The position numbers and the translations under genes are program-made. The notes beneath the pieces are model-generated. The model worked only from the letters and a program-made list of their open reading frames with translations. It did not search any database and was not told where the DNA came from. From NCBI GenBank assembly GCA_964417895.1, contig CAYQJS010000089.1, positions 1-12,078 on the forward strand: a DNA stretch of 12,078 nucleotides. The letters are read 5' to 3'. This DNA comes from CAYQJS01 sp964417895 (lineage in GTDB: Bacteria > Chloroflexota > UBA6077 > SHYK01). Positions 1 through 6,407 of this stretch are shown piece by piece (the first letter of the stretch is position 1; each line of letters opens with the position of its first letter).

Positions 1-399
1 CGACCAGTTCTGGTCGTGCTGGTAGAACTCGGTTCGCTCCGCGCCCTCCGGGATGCCGTTGAAGTCCGCGAACAGATCGAGCTGGCCGTCGCGATCGGGC
101 TGGCGTTCCTTCGTCTGGCGTAGCAGGTCGTCGATCAGGACCTTCGGGTGAACCTTCTCCTGGATGTAGAGCGGCGGCGCCTGGACGACGAGGTCGCTCC
201 AGTCCAGCTCGTCCTTGCCGCGCCACACGAGCTGCGGGTCGAGGTCTCGGTTGCGCCGCTCGTACGCGACGCGGACCGGATCCTGCGTCTCCTTCTGCAA
301 GACCGACTCGTATTCGGCGGTGGGGATGTTCTTGCGCGACGCCTCTTCGTGAAGCAGCGTTTCAACCGATTTTCCCGTCGGCCGCTTGTTTATCGCCAT
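1..399 (-). CDS. Site-specific DNA methyltransferase (Mod), N-terminal part, runs off the left edge
   Basis: This is the first 133 codons of a DNA methyltransferase of the kind paired with type III-like restriction enzymes; it would methylate adenines and protect host DNA. The visible part is the N-terminal lead-in, with the stretches VETLLHEEASRKNIPTAEY, RRNRDLDPQLVWRGKDE, APPLYIQEKVHPKVL and FYQHDQNWS, which I recognise from this family from memory. In relatives the catalytic DPPY motif follows shortly after, outside this window, so no catalytic residue can be checked. The start is the ATG at 399-397, preceded by a GAGGT ribosome binding site five bases away. The VapB-like gene ends only 18 bases upstream, so the two are probably co-transcribed with the restriction gene further up. 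Whether the gene is intact beyond position 1 is unknown. Confidence 0.82.
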   Translation of the reverse strand, partial: MAINKRPTGKSVETLLHEEASRKNIPTAEYESVLQKETQDPVRVAYERRNRDLDPQLVWRGKDELDWSDLVVQAPPLYIQEKVHPKVLIDDLLRQTKERQPDRDGQLDLFADFNGIPEGAERTEFYQHDQNWS

Positions 400-417
400 G
401 TTGACCTCAGCGCTCGT

Positions 418-612
418 TCATTCCGTTGCGCGTCGACGGAAGATGGGCTGCGGCGAGCCTTCGCTTCCCCCGAGGCGAGCCAGCCGCTGTGCGCTCTCGC
501 GCTCGATGAGCGCCTTCAGCCCCTCGAGGATCAGCGCCGTTCGCTGTCTCAGACCGGTGAGCCTCTCGGCGTCCGCCAGCAGGCCCTCGTCCAGGGTAAC
601 GGTCGTTCGCAT
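418..612 (-). CDS. VapB-like ribbon-helix-helix antitoxin (DUF2191 type), no toxin of its own
   Basis: This 64-residue protein begins MRTTVTLDEGLLADAERLTG, the typical beta-strand and first helix of ribbon-helix-helix VapB antitoxins. It continues with LILEGLKALIERESAQRLARLGG, the second helix and the start of the toxin-binding tail. Such proteins dimerise, bind their own promoter and neutralise a VapC ribonuclease. Normally the antitoxin gene comes first and its VapC gene follows directly. Here the order is reversed: it lies 3 bases after a PIN-domain toxin gene and is followed by the methyltransferase gene. No clear Shine-Dalgarno sequence is seen, so it is probably translated by coupling to the toxin gene. 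It may be an orphan left after loss of its own toxin, or a second antitoxin for the upstream toxin. The family call is firm, the role is not. Confidence 0.83.
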   Translation of the reverse strand: MRTTVTLDEGLLADAERLTGLRQRTALILEGLKALIERESAQRLARLGGSEGSPQPIFRRRATE

Positions 613-615
613 CCG

Positions 616-1038
616 TTAAGCGTCCGGGTGCGTGATGGCGATCACCTCGAGGCCGTCGATGCCGGTGAAGTCCGCCGGGTTGCACGTGTAAATGGGTAGA
701 TCGTTTGCCATCGCGGTTGCGGCGATCAGCGCATCGAAGGCCCGGACGGCGCTCGTACGACCCGCCCGGCGCAGCGAGGCCGAGACTCGTCCAAAAGCGC
801 GTGCCGCCGCCGCGTCGAATGCGATCGGATCGAAGTCTGCTTCAGCCTGCTGCAGGATCGCCTGCCGGGAAGCTCGCTCCTGATCCGTCCGCGCGACGAG
901 TGGACCCACTGACAGCTCCGCCAGGGTGACGGCGGTGATGAATGGTTCCGCGGGCAGCATCCTTGCATCGCCGATGCGGGGAATCAGGATAATGGTAGAC
1001 GTGTCCAGCACCCCCCGAGTGCCCTGAGCGGCCTCCAT
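616..1038 (-). CDS. VapC-family toxin, PIN-domain ribonuclease
   Basis: This 140-residue PIN-domain protein is probably the RNase toxin of a type II toxin-antitoxin module. The acidic metal-binding residues of PIN nucleases are in place: Asp12 in VLDTST, Glu41 in TLAELSVG, Asp102 in RAFDALIAATA, and the closing TCNPADF motif with Asp123. The length is normal for VapC. The start ATG overlaps the TAA stop of the Phd-like antitoxin gene by one base (TAATG), which implies translational coupling and identifies that protein as the partner. A second, unrelated antitoxin gene follows after 3 bases. VapC toxins typically cut tRNA or the sarcin-ricin loop of 23S rRNA; the target here cannot be read from the sequence. 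Confidence 0.9.
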   Translation of the reverse strand: MEAAQGTRGVLDTSTIILIPRIGDARMLPAEPFITAVTLAELSVGPLVARTDQERASRQAILQQAEADFDPIAFDAAAARAFGRVSASLRRAGRTSAVRAFDALIAATAMANDLPIYTCNPADFTGIDGLEVIAITHPDA

Positions 1039-1274
1039 TACAGAGAGCTGTCGACGACGCTATCCACGTCCTCACGGAACTGCACGGGGTCGACGCGTGG
1101 AAGATGCCGCCAGCGCTCGATGAGCGCTTCCGCTGACACCCTCGCAGCGACGAGCGGGCGGAGCTCTGCTACGGGCTTGCCGTCCCGAGTCACTGTGACC
1201 CGTTCACCCCGGGAAACGCGGTCGATGACGTCGCCACCATGATTTCGCAGGTCGCGGACTGATACTACCGCCAT
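1038..1274 (-). CDS. Phd/YefM-family antitoxin
   Basis: This 78-residue antitoxin has the N-terminal Phd/YefM DNA-binding domain: SVRDLRNHGGDVIDRVSRGE, then the strand-turn-strand RVTVTRDGKPVAELRPL. It has a polar C-terminal tail (about residues 46-78) that would wrap around the toxin. It overlaps the VapC gene by one base and is its likely cognate antitoxin. The start at 1274 lies 39 bases after the restriction gene stop. Almost no Shine-Dalgarno sequence precedes it. A TACACT hexamer about 15 bases upstream of the ATG could be a -10 box of a nearly leaderless transcript. An imperfect inverted repeat covers the same gap, as expected for an autorepressed antitoxin gene. Family assignment is confident from length, sequence and position. 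Confidence 0.87.
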   Translation of the reverse strand: MAVVSVRDLRNHGGDVIDRVSRGERVTVTRDGKPVAELRPLVAARVSAEALIERWRHLPRVDPVQFREDVDSVVDSSL

Positions 1275-1281
1275 GTTGGTG

Positions 1282-1303
1282 AGTGTATCACGCGGGAGAC
1301 ACT
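1282..1303. promoter_or_regulatory. Candidate autoregulatory operator in front of the Phd-like gene
   Basis: AGTGTATC at 1282-1289 faces GAGACACT at 1296-1303: an inverted repeat with 7 of 8 matching positions and a 6-base centre. It lies 8 to 29 bases upstream of the antitoxin ATG and overlaps a possible -10 box (TACACT read on the minus strand). Phd/YefM proteins repress their own operon by binding such palindromes, so this is the natural operator candidate. The role is inferred from position and symmetry only. Confidence 0.4.
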
Positions 1304-1313
1304 AGATTCGTCC

Positions 1314-4300
1314 TCAGCCCTGATCGTACTGCGCGTGCCTGGCATTGTTCCAAACCTCGGCAAGAACCGGGTCCCCGTCTGCTGTCTCGGCCGTCGTAGT
1401 GCGCACGACATCGTCCACCATGCGATTGAACTCGCTCTCCACCTTCGCGGCGAAGTCGGACTCGATCCCGTACATTTCGGTCAGCTCGGCGAACGCCCAG
1501 CGGCCGTGCGTGCCCAGGTGATTGACGCCGGGCACCCAGTACGTCTCCATGGTGGCCTTCTTCTCCTTGGCGTCCTCGCGGCGGTAGCCCTTGATCTCTA
1601 CGACGAGATGGAGCAGGTCGTCGCCCCCGCGGCCGTCGTCAACCAGCACGATGAAATCAGGAAGGTACGTGCGCATCTGCGAGCCGTAGCGGTACGGAAT
1701 CTCGAGGCCGAGGTTGTGGTTCTTGACGTAAGCTCGCACCCGCGGGTGGGCCTCGGCCACGCGGCAGAGCTCCGCCTCCCAGTCGCTGTCGAGCACGACC
1801 CAGTTCACGTGGCAACGGCGAGGGTCGGTCTCCCAGCGGTCGGCCCTCGAGGTCGTGAAGTTCACGTGCATGGTCGAGCCCGTTGGGTTGTAGGGATCGA
1901 GCACGGCCTTGATGGGCCGCTCCCCCACGAAAGCGCGGGTGATGCCGGCCGTGATGCGCTCGCAAGCCATGTCCGCCAGCTCCTGGTACATGAGCTGGGC
2001 GGGATAGGTGCCCCCCTTGCAGACCAGGCAGGTGTCCAGCCACTGCTTGGTGATGCGCTTGAGCTGCCCGAACAGCGGATATCGGGGTTCCTCGCCCGGG
2101 TCGCGCCACTTGGTGATAAGCAGGCGCTGCGTCAGATGGAAGAGCAACGTCGACAGCCGCAGGTCGCCCGTGTGCACGAGGTTGAGGTCCACGGCCTCGC
2201 CGATGATGCCGGCATTTCTGGTGACTGTCGGGCCTATCAGTTCGGGCGTTAGCTCGAGAACCGAATCGTCGTTGAGCTCCGCGGTCAGCCGCTCCTCGGG
2301 CAGCTCGACGCGGTAACCCTCGACCCGCGGGAAGCGGATCTCGAGGGCATCGCGGTCCGGCCGCACGGCCTTGACCTGGACCGTCTCGCGCGGCGGCTGC
2401 GGTGGCGCGATCACCGGCTTCGCCGTGAAGTCGAAGGGGATGCCGAGCACGTCGGCGTACTCCACGTTGAACAGGCCCTCGTCGTTCAGGTCGTAGGACT
2501 GCCGCCGCAGGGCGCGACCGATGACCTGCTCGCAGAGGAGCTGCGTGCCGAAGGCGCGCACCCCGAGCACGTGGGTCACCGTGCTCGCGTCCCACCCCTC
2601 GGTGAGCATCGCCACCGAGACCACGCAGCGGATGGATCCGCCGAGCCGGCCCTCCTTGCCAACGGTGTTCATCACCTCCCGGAGCAGCTCCTGGTCGGTG
2701 AGGCCCTCACCGGCGCGGGGATCGCCGGTGCGCTCGACGATCTCGCGGCGAAAACGCTCGATCTCGTCCGCGGCCATCGCCCGGAAGCCGCTGTCCAGCC
2801 CCTCGCCGGACTCGAGCTGCTCGCTATCGATGAGCAGCGTGTTCGGCCGCGGCAATGGGTTGCCGTGCTCGTCGAAGTTGCGGAACAACGCCAGCCGCCC
2901 GTTCTCCAGGGTCGTCGAGCCGTCGTCCTTCTCGCGCTGGAAGCCCGAGACGTAGTCGTAGACCAGCTTTGACGTGGAGGTGTTGTTGCACACCAGGATG
3001 AAGCAGGGGGGCACGTGGACGCCCGCTTCCTCCCACAGCCTGAACGTCTTCTCGTAGTGGCCGTACAGCGCCTGCAGTGCCGTCTGCAGCCGCGTCGGAA
3101 GCGCGAGCGGATCGAGCGCTCCGGACTTGCCGCGCCCCTTCTTTGGCATGTCTTTGCGGATGTTCTCCCAGAGGTTGCGGAACATGGGCATCTCGCTGCC
3201 CGGGATGTTCTCCGCCACGGGGACCCGCGGCAGCTTCACGATGCCCGACTCGATCGCGTCCATCAGCGAGAAGTCGCTCATCGTCCACGGAAAGAGCGTA
3301 CCCTCGGCGTAACCCGAGCCGCGCAGGAAGAACGGCGTGGCGGACAGGTCAAAGACCCGGCTGATCCCCAGCTTGCGGTTCACCGCTTCGAGACCGGAGA
3401 TCCAGACGCGCGCGGCCTCGTTGTTGTTCTCGGCTTCCTTCTTATCGTCCCCGGACAGGTCCTCTTCGTCGGGCGGGCCGGGCTTCTCCCGGTAGCAGTG
3501 GTGCGCCTCGTCGTTCAGGACCAGGATGTTCTTCATGCCCATCAGGTCGGGCATGACCCGCTGGATCATCTGCCCCTCGGTCTCCAGCGTGTTCAGGTCG
3601 TCCCCGAGCCGACCCTTGAGCAGCGCGCGTCCTCCCCGCGAGAGCTCCATCTTCTCGCGCAGCTTGAAGGCGTGATAGTTGGTGATGACGATCTTGGCGC
3701 GGTTGAGATCGTCGAGCATGTCCCCCGGCACCAGCTCGCTCGTGGCGTAGTAGCTGTCCGGGTCGTTGGGCTGGAGCACCCGCAGCCGGTCCTTGATCGT
3801 GATGCCCGGCGTGACCACGAGAAACCCGCGCGTGAAGCGATTGCTCTGGGGTCGGCGCACCGCGTTAATCGTCTGCCAGGCGATGAGCATCGCCATCACC
3901 GTAGTCTTGCCCGCGCCGGTGGCCATTTTGAGCGCCAGACGCATCAGCTCCGGATTGGCATCCCGGTTCGCGTCGGCGAGATGATCCAGAAAGCGCTTGC
4001 CCTCGCGCGAGTTCGGCGCGACCTCCGTCAGCCAGATCGCAGTCTCGACGGCCTCGATCTGGCAGAAGAATGGGCGGAAGGTGGAGAACGAGTGGTGCCG
4101 CCAGTGCTCGAGCAGGCGAGCGGTCTCCGCGGTTACGCCAGCGGAGCTGAGGCGCCACTGGTCCACGTGACGGCGCAGCTCGTTGATGAGCGACGTCGGG
4201 TCGTACTGCTGCTCGGCCGTGGAGATGCCGGCGCCTTCGTCGAACACCAATGCCTGCTGCGCAGGCGGCGCCTTGCGCTTTCTCGGCTTGGGGATCGGCG

Positions 4301-4487
4301 TAATGAACTCGGCCGGGCGGCGCCGCTCGATAATCCGCTGCGTCGGCTGCCCCTGCTCATCGAGCTCCCAGTAGCGCGCGGGATACTCATAAGGCGAGTT
4401 CAGGATCGGCCGCTCGAAGAACCGGTCCGCCGTGTTCAGGGTTTCGCTCCGTGATGGGTCCGTATAGTGGATCTTAGCGCTATTCAC
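1314..4487 (-). CDS. Type III-like restriction endonuclease (Res), helicase plus PD-(D/E)XK nuclease, BPTD_3080-like
   Basis: This 1057-residue protein is the ATP-dependent restriction subunit that pairs with the methyltransferase at the left edge. Helicase superfamily 2 motifs are complete: Walker A GAGKTT at 191-196, DEAH at 326-329, SAT at 382-384, EGWDAS at 630-635 and QVIGRALRR at 654-662. A C-terminal nuclease shows PDF at 943-945 and VVEIKGY at 963-968, the acid and E-x-K of a PD-(D/E)XK site, so it looks catalytically intact. The N-terminus (IHYTD, FFERPILNSPYEYPARYWEL) is characteristic of the BPTD_3080 group. The start is a GTG at 4487-4485 with an in-frame TGA directly before it, so no longer start is possible; the ribosome binding site is weak. 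The toxin-antitoxin genes follow 39 bases downstream in the same direction. It would translocate along DNA and cleave when unmethylated sites are found. Confidence 0.92.
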   Translation of the reverse strand: MNSAKIHYTDPSRSETLNTADRFFERPILNSPYEYPARYWELDEQGQPTQRIIERRRPAEFITPIPKPRKRKAPPAQQALVFDEGAGISTAEQQYDPTSLINELRRHVDQWRLSSAGVTAETARLLEHWRHHSFSTFRPFFCQIEAVETAIWLTEVAPNSREGKRFLDHLADANRDANPELMRLALKMATGAGKTTVMAMLIAWQTINAVRRPQSNRFTRGFLVVTPGITIKDRLRVLQPNDPDSYYATSELVPGDMLDDLNRAKIVITNYHAFKLREKMELSRGGRALLKGRLGDDLNTLETEGQMIQRVMPDLMGMKNILVLNDEAHHCYREKPGPPDEEDLSGDDKKEAENNNEAARVWISGLEAVNRKLGISRVFDLSATPFFLRGSGYAEGTLFPWTMSDFSLMDAIESGIVKLPRVPVAENIPGSEMPMFRNLWENIRKDMPKKGRGKSGALDPLALPTRLQTALQALYGHYEKTFRLWEEAGVHVPPCFILVCNNTSTSKLVYDYVSGFQREKDDGSTTLENGRLALFRNFDEHGNPLPRPNTLLIDSEQLESGEGLDSGFRAMAADEIERFRREIVERTGDPRAGEGLTDQELLREVMNTVGKEGRLGGSIRCVVSVAMLTEGWDASTVTHVLGVRAFGTQLLCEQVIGRALRRQSYDLNDEGLFNVEYADVLGIPFDFTAKPVIAPPQPPRETVQVKAVRPDRDALEIRFPRVEGYRVELPEERLTAELNDDSVLELTPELIGPTVTRNAGIIGEAVDLNLVHTGDLRLSTLLFHLTQRLLITKWRDPGEEPRYPLFGQLKRITKQWLDTCLVCKGGTYPAQLMYQELADMACERITAGITRAFVGERPIKAVLDPYNPTGSTMHVNFTTSRADRWETDPRRCHVNWVVLDSDWEAELCRVAEAHPRVRAYVKNHNLGLEIPYRYGSQMRTYLPDFIVLVDDGRGGDDLLHLVVEIKGYRREDAKEKKATMETYWVPGVNHLGTHGRWAFAELTEMYGIESDFAAKVESEFNRMVDDVVRTTTAETADGDPVLAEVWNNARHAQYDQG

Positions 4488-4503
4488 TCACGAACTCTGG
4501 CAG

Positions 4504-4532
4504 TTAACTATCACGGGCGCGAGCGGGATAAT
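4504..4532 (+). promoter_or_regulatory. Sigma70-type promoter for the 119-residue protein gene
   Basis: TTAACT at 4504-4509 and GATAAT at 4527-4532 are separated by 17 bases. They match the -35 (4 of 6) and -10 (5 of 6) consensus. Transcription would start near 4539, giving a leader of about 70 bases before the gene at 4612. The -35 box lies within AGTTAACT, a perfect 8-base palindrome. The gap is divergent, so the promoter of the restriction gene must overlap it, but no equally good match is visible on the minus strand. Confidence 0.5.
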
Positions 4533-4611
4533 ACCGACGGCTGCGTACGCGCCGCCGAAGGTTAGTGCACTGGTAAGCGCCTGACGCTTCACTCATCAAA
4601 ACGGAGGGACG

Positions 4612-4971
4612 ATGGTCATCTACTCGATGTCGTGGGACCTGCCCACGGAGCCGGAAAAGCTCCGCGTGTATGCCAACCTCGCCCGGAATGACTGGATCCC
4701 CACCACGCTCGGCTTCGAGGGTACGGTCGAGGTTGCCACGTATCGCAATCCGCTACAGAACAGCCCCCAGGTTCTTGTCGTCATCGGCTTCACCGACCTG
4801 CCGGCATGGCAACGCTATATCGCATCGGACGAGTACGAGCGGATCATGCGCGACCTGCGGATTCTCGGCTGCACGGGGATTATGACTCGCGTGTGGATAC
4901 CCTCACGCCTGACGCCGGAGCCGATCCGCCCCGGAGACCTGCCCCTTGCTGAGCCCGCAACTCGACCATAA
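4612..4971 (+). CDS. Small dimeric alpha/beta-barrel-type protein (Dabb/NIPSNAP/monooxygenase-like), function unknown
   Basis: This 119-residue soluble protein has the look of the ferredoxin-like fold used by ABM monooxygenases, Dabb and NIPSNAP proteins. It has a strand (VIYSMSWDL), a helix (PEKLRVYANLARND), two strands (TVEVATYRN and QVLVVIGFTD), then the helix WQRYIASDEYERIMRDLR and a final strand (GIMTRVWIP). Such proteins often dimerise and act on small hydrophobic ligands. No catalytic residue is recognisable, so the role stays open. The ATG has a strong GGAGGG ribosome binding site, and a promoter match lies about 80 bases upstream. It is divergent from the restriction gene and ends 15 bases from the end of the convergent 182-residue gene. 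It has no obvious functional link to either neighbour. Confidence 0.7.
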   Translation: MVIYSMSWDLPTEPEKLRVYANLARNDWIPTTLGFEGTVEVATYRNPLQNSPQVLVVIGFTDLPAWQRYIASDEYERIMRDLRILGCTGIMTRVWIPSRLTPEPIRPGDLPLAEPATRP

Positions 4972-4986
4972 TGTGGCGGCGACTCC

Positions 4987-5535
4987 TTAAACTGTGCCAG
5001 GTCCCGACAGCCGAGCCTCGACGTTTGCGGCGATGGCGGCTACGTCTTGGTCGGTATAGTCGCGCAGCTCGCGATCCTCGCGGAAACCGATAGCGATCCT
5101 TTCAGGCCACGACAGGCGGGCGACGGGGCTGGTCGGACCCATCAAAGCCCTGAGCGCTTTCATGCGCAGCCGCCAACACGCGTAGTCATAGGCGTACTCG
5201 GTATGGCCGAGTACGCGACCGGCTGCCGAGACTTCCTGATCGGGGGCGTAATCGCGCTCGAGGCTGCGGAGGGTCGCAAGCTGCTGGTCGGCTCTGGTCT
5301 GTAGCGCTAGCGTGGACGCCTCCAGCTGGCGGTACTCTATCGCGGATTCTGGCGTCCTAATGCGTTCAAGCACCCCGGCGATGTCCACCCGCGTCACCGT
5401 CTCATCCAGGCGTGGAGTTACCTGCGCGAGGTGGTCCTCCATAGAGCTGCCACGCACGATACGCGCTACCTCGCGCACAGCGGCCTCACCATCATTCTCT
5501 TGCACGATTGCCCCCTCTTTGCTCACGATCTTCAT
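4987..5535 (-). CDS. Hypothetical protein, 182 residues, second gene of a regulator operon
   Basis: I do not recognise this protein. It is soluble, charged and mostly helical: residues 15-30 and 34-60 look like helices. A long stretch (about 60-96, EYRQLEASTLALQTRADQQL) could form a coiled coil. The C-terminal half has an aromatic patch (TEYAYDYACWRLRMKALRAL, 112-131) and a helix ending near SGPGTV. No membrane segment or signal peptide is seen. The ATG at 5535 has a good GAGGGA ribosome binding site six bases upstream. The gene begins 32 bases after the winged-helix regulator gene and runs in the same direction, so the pair is probably one transcript. That makes it a candidate partner or target of the regulator. 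The protein is probably real given its start signal, spacing and length. Confidence 0.68.
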   Translation of the reverse strand: MKIVSKEGAIVQENDGEAAVREVARIVRGSSMEDHLAQVTPRLDETVTRVDIAGVLERIRTPESAIEYRQLEASTLALQTRADQQLATLRSLERDYAPDQEVSAAGRVLGHTEYAYDYACWRLRMKALRALMGPTSPVARLSWPERIAIGFREDRELRDYTDQDVAAIAANVEARLSGPGTV

Positions 5536-5567
5536 CCGTCCCTCACGAAATTGGCTCCCCTGCGCAT

Positions 5568-5921
5568 TCAGCTTTGAGCGTGCACCGGTTCAAGGTTGCT
5601 CGGCCGACGCTCAGTTGAGGGGCCGGCCTTCTCGGCTGAGGCCCCTTGTTCGTCTGGGACGATGGTGAGCAGCTCGCCCACGGTCAGCTCGCGTTCACCC
5701 ACTCGATGCAGCGGGCGGTGCACGTCCACGCGATATCGGTTGCGGCGGCCGAGTTTCTCCGTCGCGATATAGCCCATAGCTTGCAGCTCGGCCACGATCT
5801 TCCGTACTGCACGCTCGGTGATGCCGACCGCTTGCGCAATCTCGAGTCCCGTGCTGTCCGGCCGCCATCCAACGTGGATGAGCACGAGAGCATGGTTCGT
5901 CAGAAAACTCCACAGCGCCAT
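5568..5921 (-). CDS. Winged helix-turn-helix (MarR-like) transcriptional regulator
   Basis: This 117-residue DNA-binding protein has a helix-turn-helix at about 24-50 (TGLEIAQAVGITERAVRKIV, then AELQAMG). The wing YIATEKLGRRNRYRVD follows at 51-66. The N-terminal helix FLTNHALVLIHVGW is of the MarR/ArsR-like winged-helix type. The C-terminal 30 residues are polar and likely disordered. It is shorter than classical MarR proteins (about 140 residues), so the dimerisation region is reduced. The ATG at 5921 is preceded by GGAGGT ten bases away. It is the first gene of a two-gene unit with the 182-residue protein. A near-palindrome with perfect 8-bp arms lies about 100 bases upstream and overlaps a possible -10 box (TATACT on the minus strand), consistent with autoregulation. 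The ligand and regulon cannot be told. Confidence 0.8.
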   Translation of the reverse strand: MALWSFLTNHALVLIHVGWRPDSTGLEIAQAVGITERAVRKIVAELQAMGYIATEKLGRRNRYRVDVHRPLHRVGERELTVGELLTIVPDEQGASAEKAGPSTERRPSNLEPVHAQS

Positions 5922-6017
5922 CGGAATGCGACCTCCGGGATGTTCTGCGTGCGTGTTATGAGGTGGACTCGCCCGCCCGTCTAGGGTTCCATTTCCTCAG
6001 GTCGTACAGTGAATAGT

Positions 6018-6043
6018 ATATCATGTATTGAAGTTCATGATAT
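6018..6043. promoter_or_regulatory. Near-palindromic operator with perfect 8-bp arms between regulator and small gene
   Basis: ATATCATG at 6018-6025 and CATGATAT at 6036-6043 are perfect inverted arms around a 10-base centre. The centre itself keeps two further symmetric pairs (6027/6034 and 6029/6032). The AT-rich site stands out in GC-rich DNA. It overlaps AGTATA at 6015-6020, which read on the minus strand is TATACT, a 5-of-6 match to a -10 box for the regulator gene. It also lies upstream of the small gene at 6091. Binding by the neighbouring winged-helix protein is the simplest reading but is inferred. Confidence 0.55.
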
Positions 6044-6073
6044 GCCGACGATAGGCATCGGGCTAAAAGCCCG
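6042..6073 (+). other. Two adjacent hairpins in the leader of the small gene
   Basis: ATGCC at 6042-6046 pairs with GGCAT at 6054-6058. Directly after it CGGGCT at 6059-6064 pairs with AGCCCG at 6068-6073 around an AAA loop. The second stem is perfect and ends 8 bases before the AGGAG ribosome binding site of the small gene. The pair could shape the leader RNA of that gene or stabilise it. I could not match it to a known riboswitch family. The first stem is short and may be chance. Confidence 0.3.
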
Positions 6074-6090
6074 AACGCAAAGGAGCAGTC

Positions 6091-6219
6091 ATGCAGCCCA
6101 GCACGACCGACCGGGGCATCCGAAGAGAAGTACTCGCCACGCTCAAAGTCAATCCCGCCGCCAGCCTCGATACCGTGCTGGGAACTGGCGCTATCACCGG
6201 CACGGCAGCGTTGAGGTAG
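6091..6219 (+). CDS. Possible small protein gene, 42 residues, frame probably continued downstream in another phase
   Basis: An ATG with an AGGAG ribosome binding site six bases upstream (AAAGGAGCAGTC before the ATG) opens a 42-codon frame. It encodes MQPSTTDRGIRREVLATLKV, then NPAASLDTVLGTGAITGTAALR and a TAG. The start signal is as good as that of any gene in the window, which argues for real translation. I recognise no family. Immediately after, the frame one base back stays open to 6320 and encodes a protein-like stretch ending EDERAAMIKRQLTGEDRPRW. The intact gene may thus have been about 76 residues, now broken by a one-base change, or the two frames may be linked by frameshifting. It lies downstream of the large near-palindrome. 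Confidence 0.42.
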   Translation: MQPSTTDRGIRREVLATLKVNPAASLDTVLGTGAITGTAALR

Positions 6220-6320
6220 CAGAAACCGCCCGCGTCGGGACGATCCTGGAAGACGAGCGAGCGGCGATGATTAAGCGACAGCTCACCGGTGAGGACCGGC
6301 CACGGTGGCGCTTCTGGTAA
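6210..6320 (+). pseudogene. Possible continuation of the small protein in the -1 frame
   Basis: In the frame one base behind that of the 42-residue gene, this stretch reads VEVAETARVGTILEDERAAM, then IKRQLTGEDRPRWRFW and a TAA. The composition (acidic then basic, tryptophan-rich end) looks like a genuine C-terminus rather than noise. The upstream part of the same frame looks like a shadow (rich in H, R, Q and S). No good start codon with a ribosome binding site opens this frame locally. No classic slippery heptamer is seen in the overlap. A decayed or sequencing-frameshifted small gene is the most likely reading; chance is possible. Confidence 0.25.
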
Positions 6321-6407
6321 AGGCCGGCTTCCGCAGCCTTCATGAGCGCTATCTGACGATTGCGATGACGTGAATCGCCCGGCGCCGACCCGCATGCCGG
6401 GTGGTAT

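Noticed and set aside
148..699. 183-residue plus-strand open frame
   Set aside because: It crosses the antisense of three well-supported genes (methyltransferase, VapB, VapC) and has shadow-like composition.
1335..4454. Long plus-strand open frames opposite the restriction gene (305 residues at 1335-2252, 479 residues at 3015-4454)
   Set aside because: They are antisense to a gene with complete helicase and nuclease motifs. Their composition (rich in R, H, L, V, D) is the usual mirror of GC-rich coding DNA, and they show no family motif.
6009..6209. 103-residue frame from the ATG at 6009 as one protein
   Set aside because: Its start lies in the operator-like near-palindrome, it has no ribosome binding site, and its middle is a shadow of the 6091 frame. 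Only the end after about 6210 looks protein-like.
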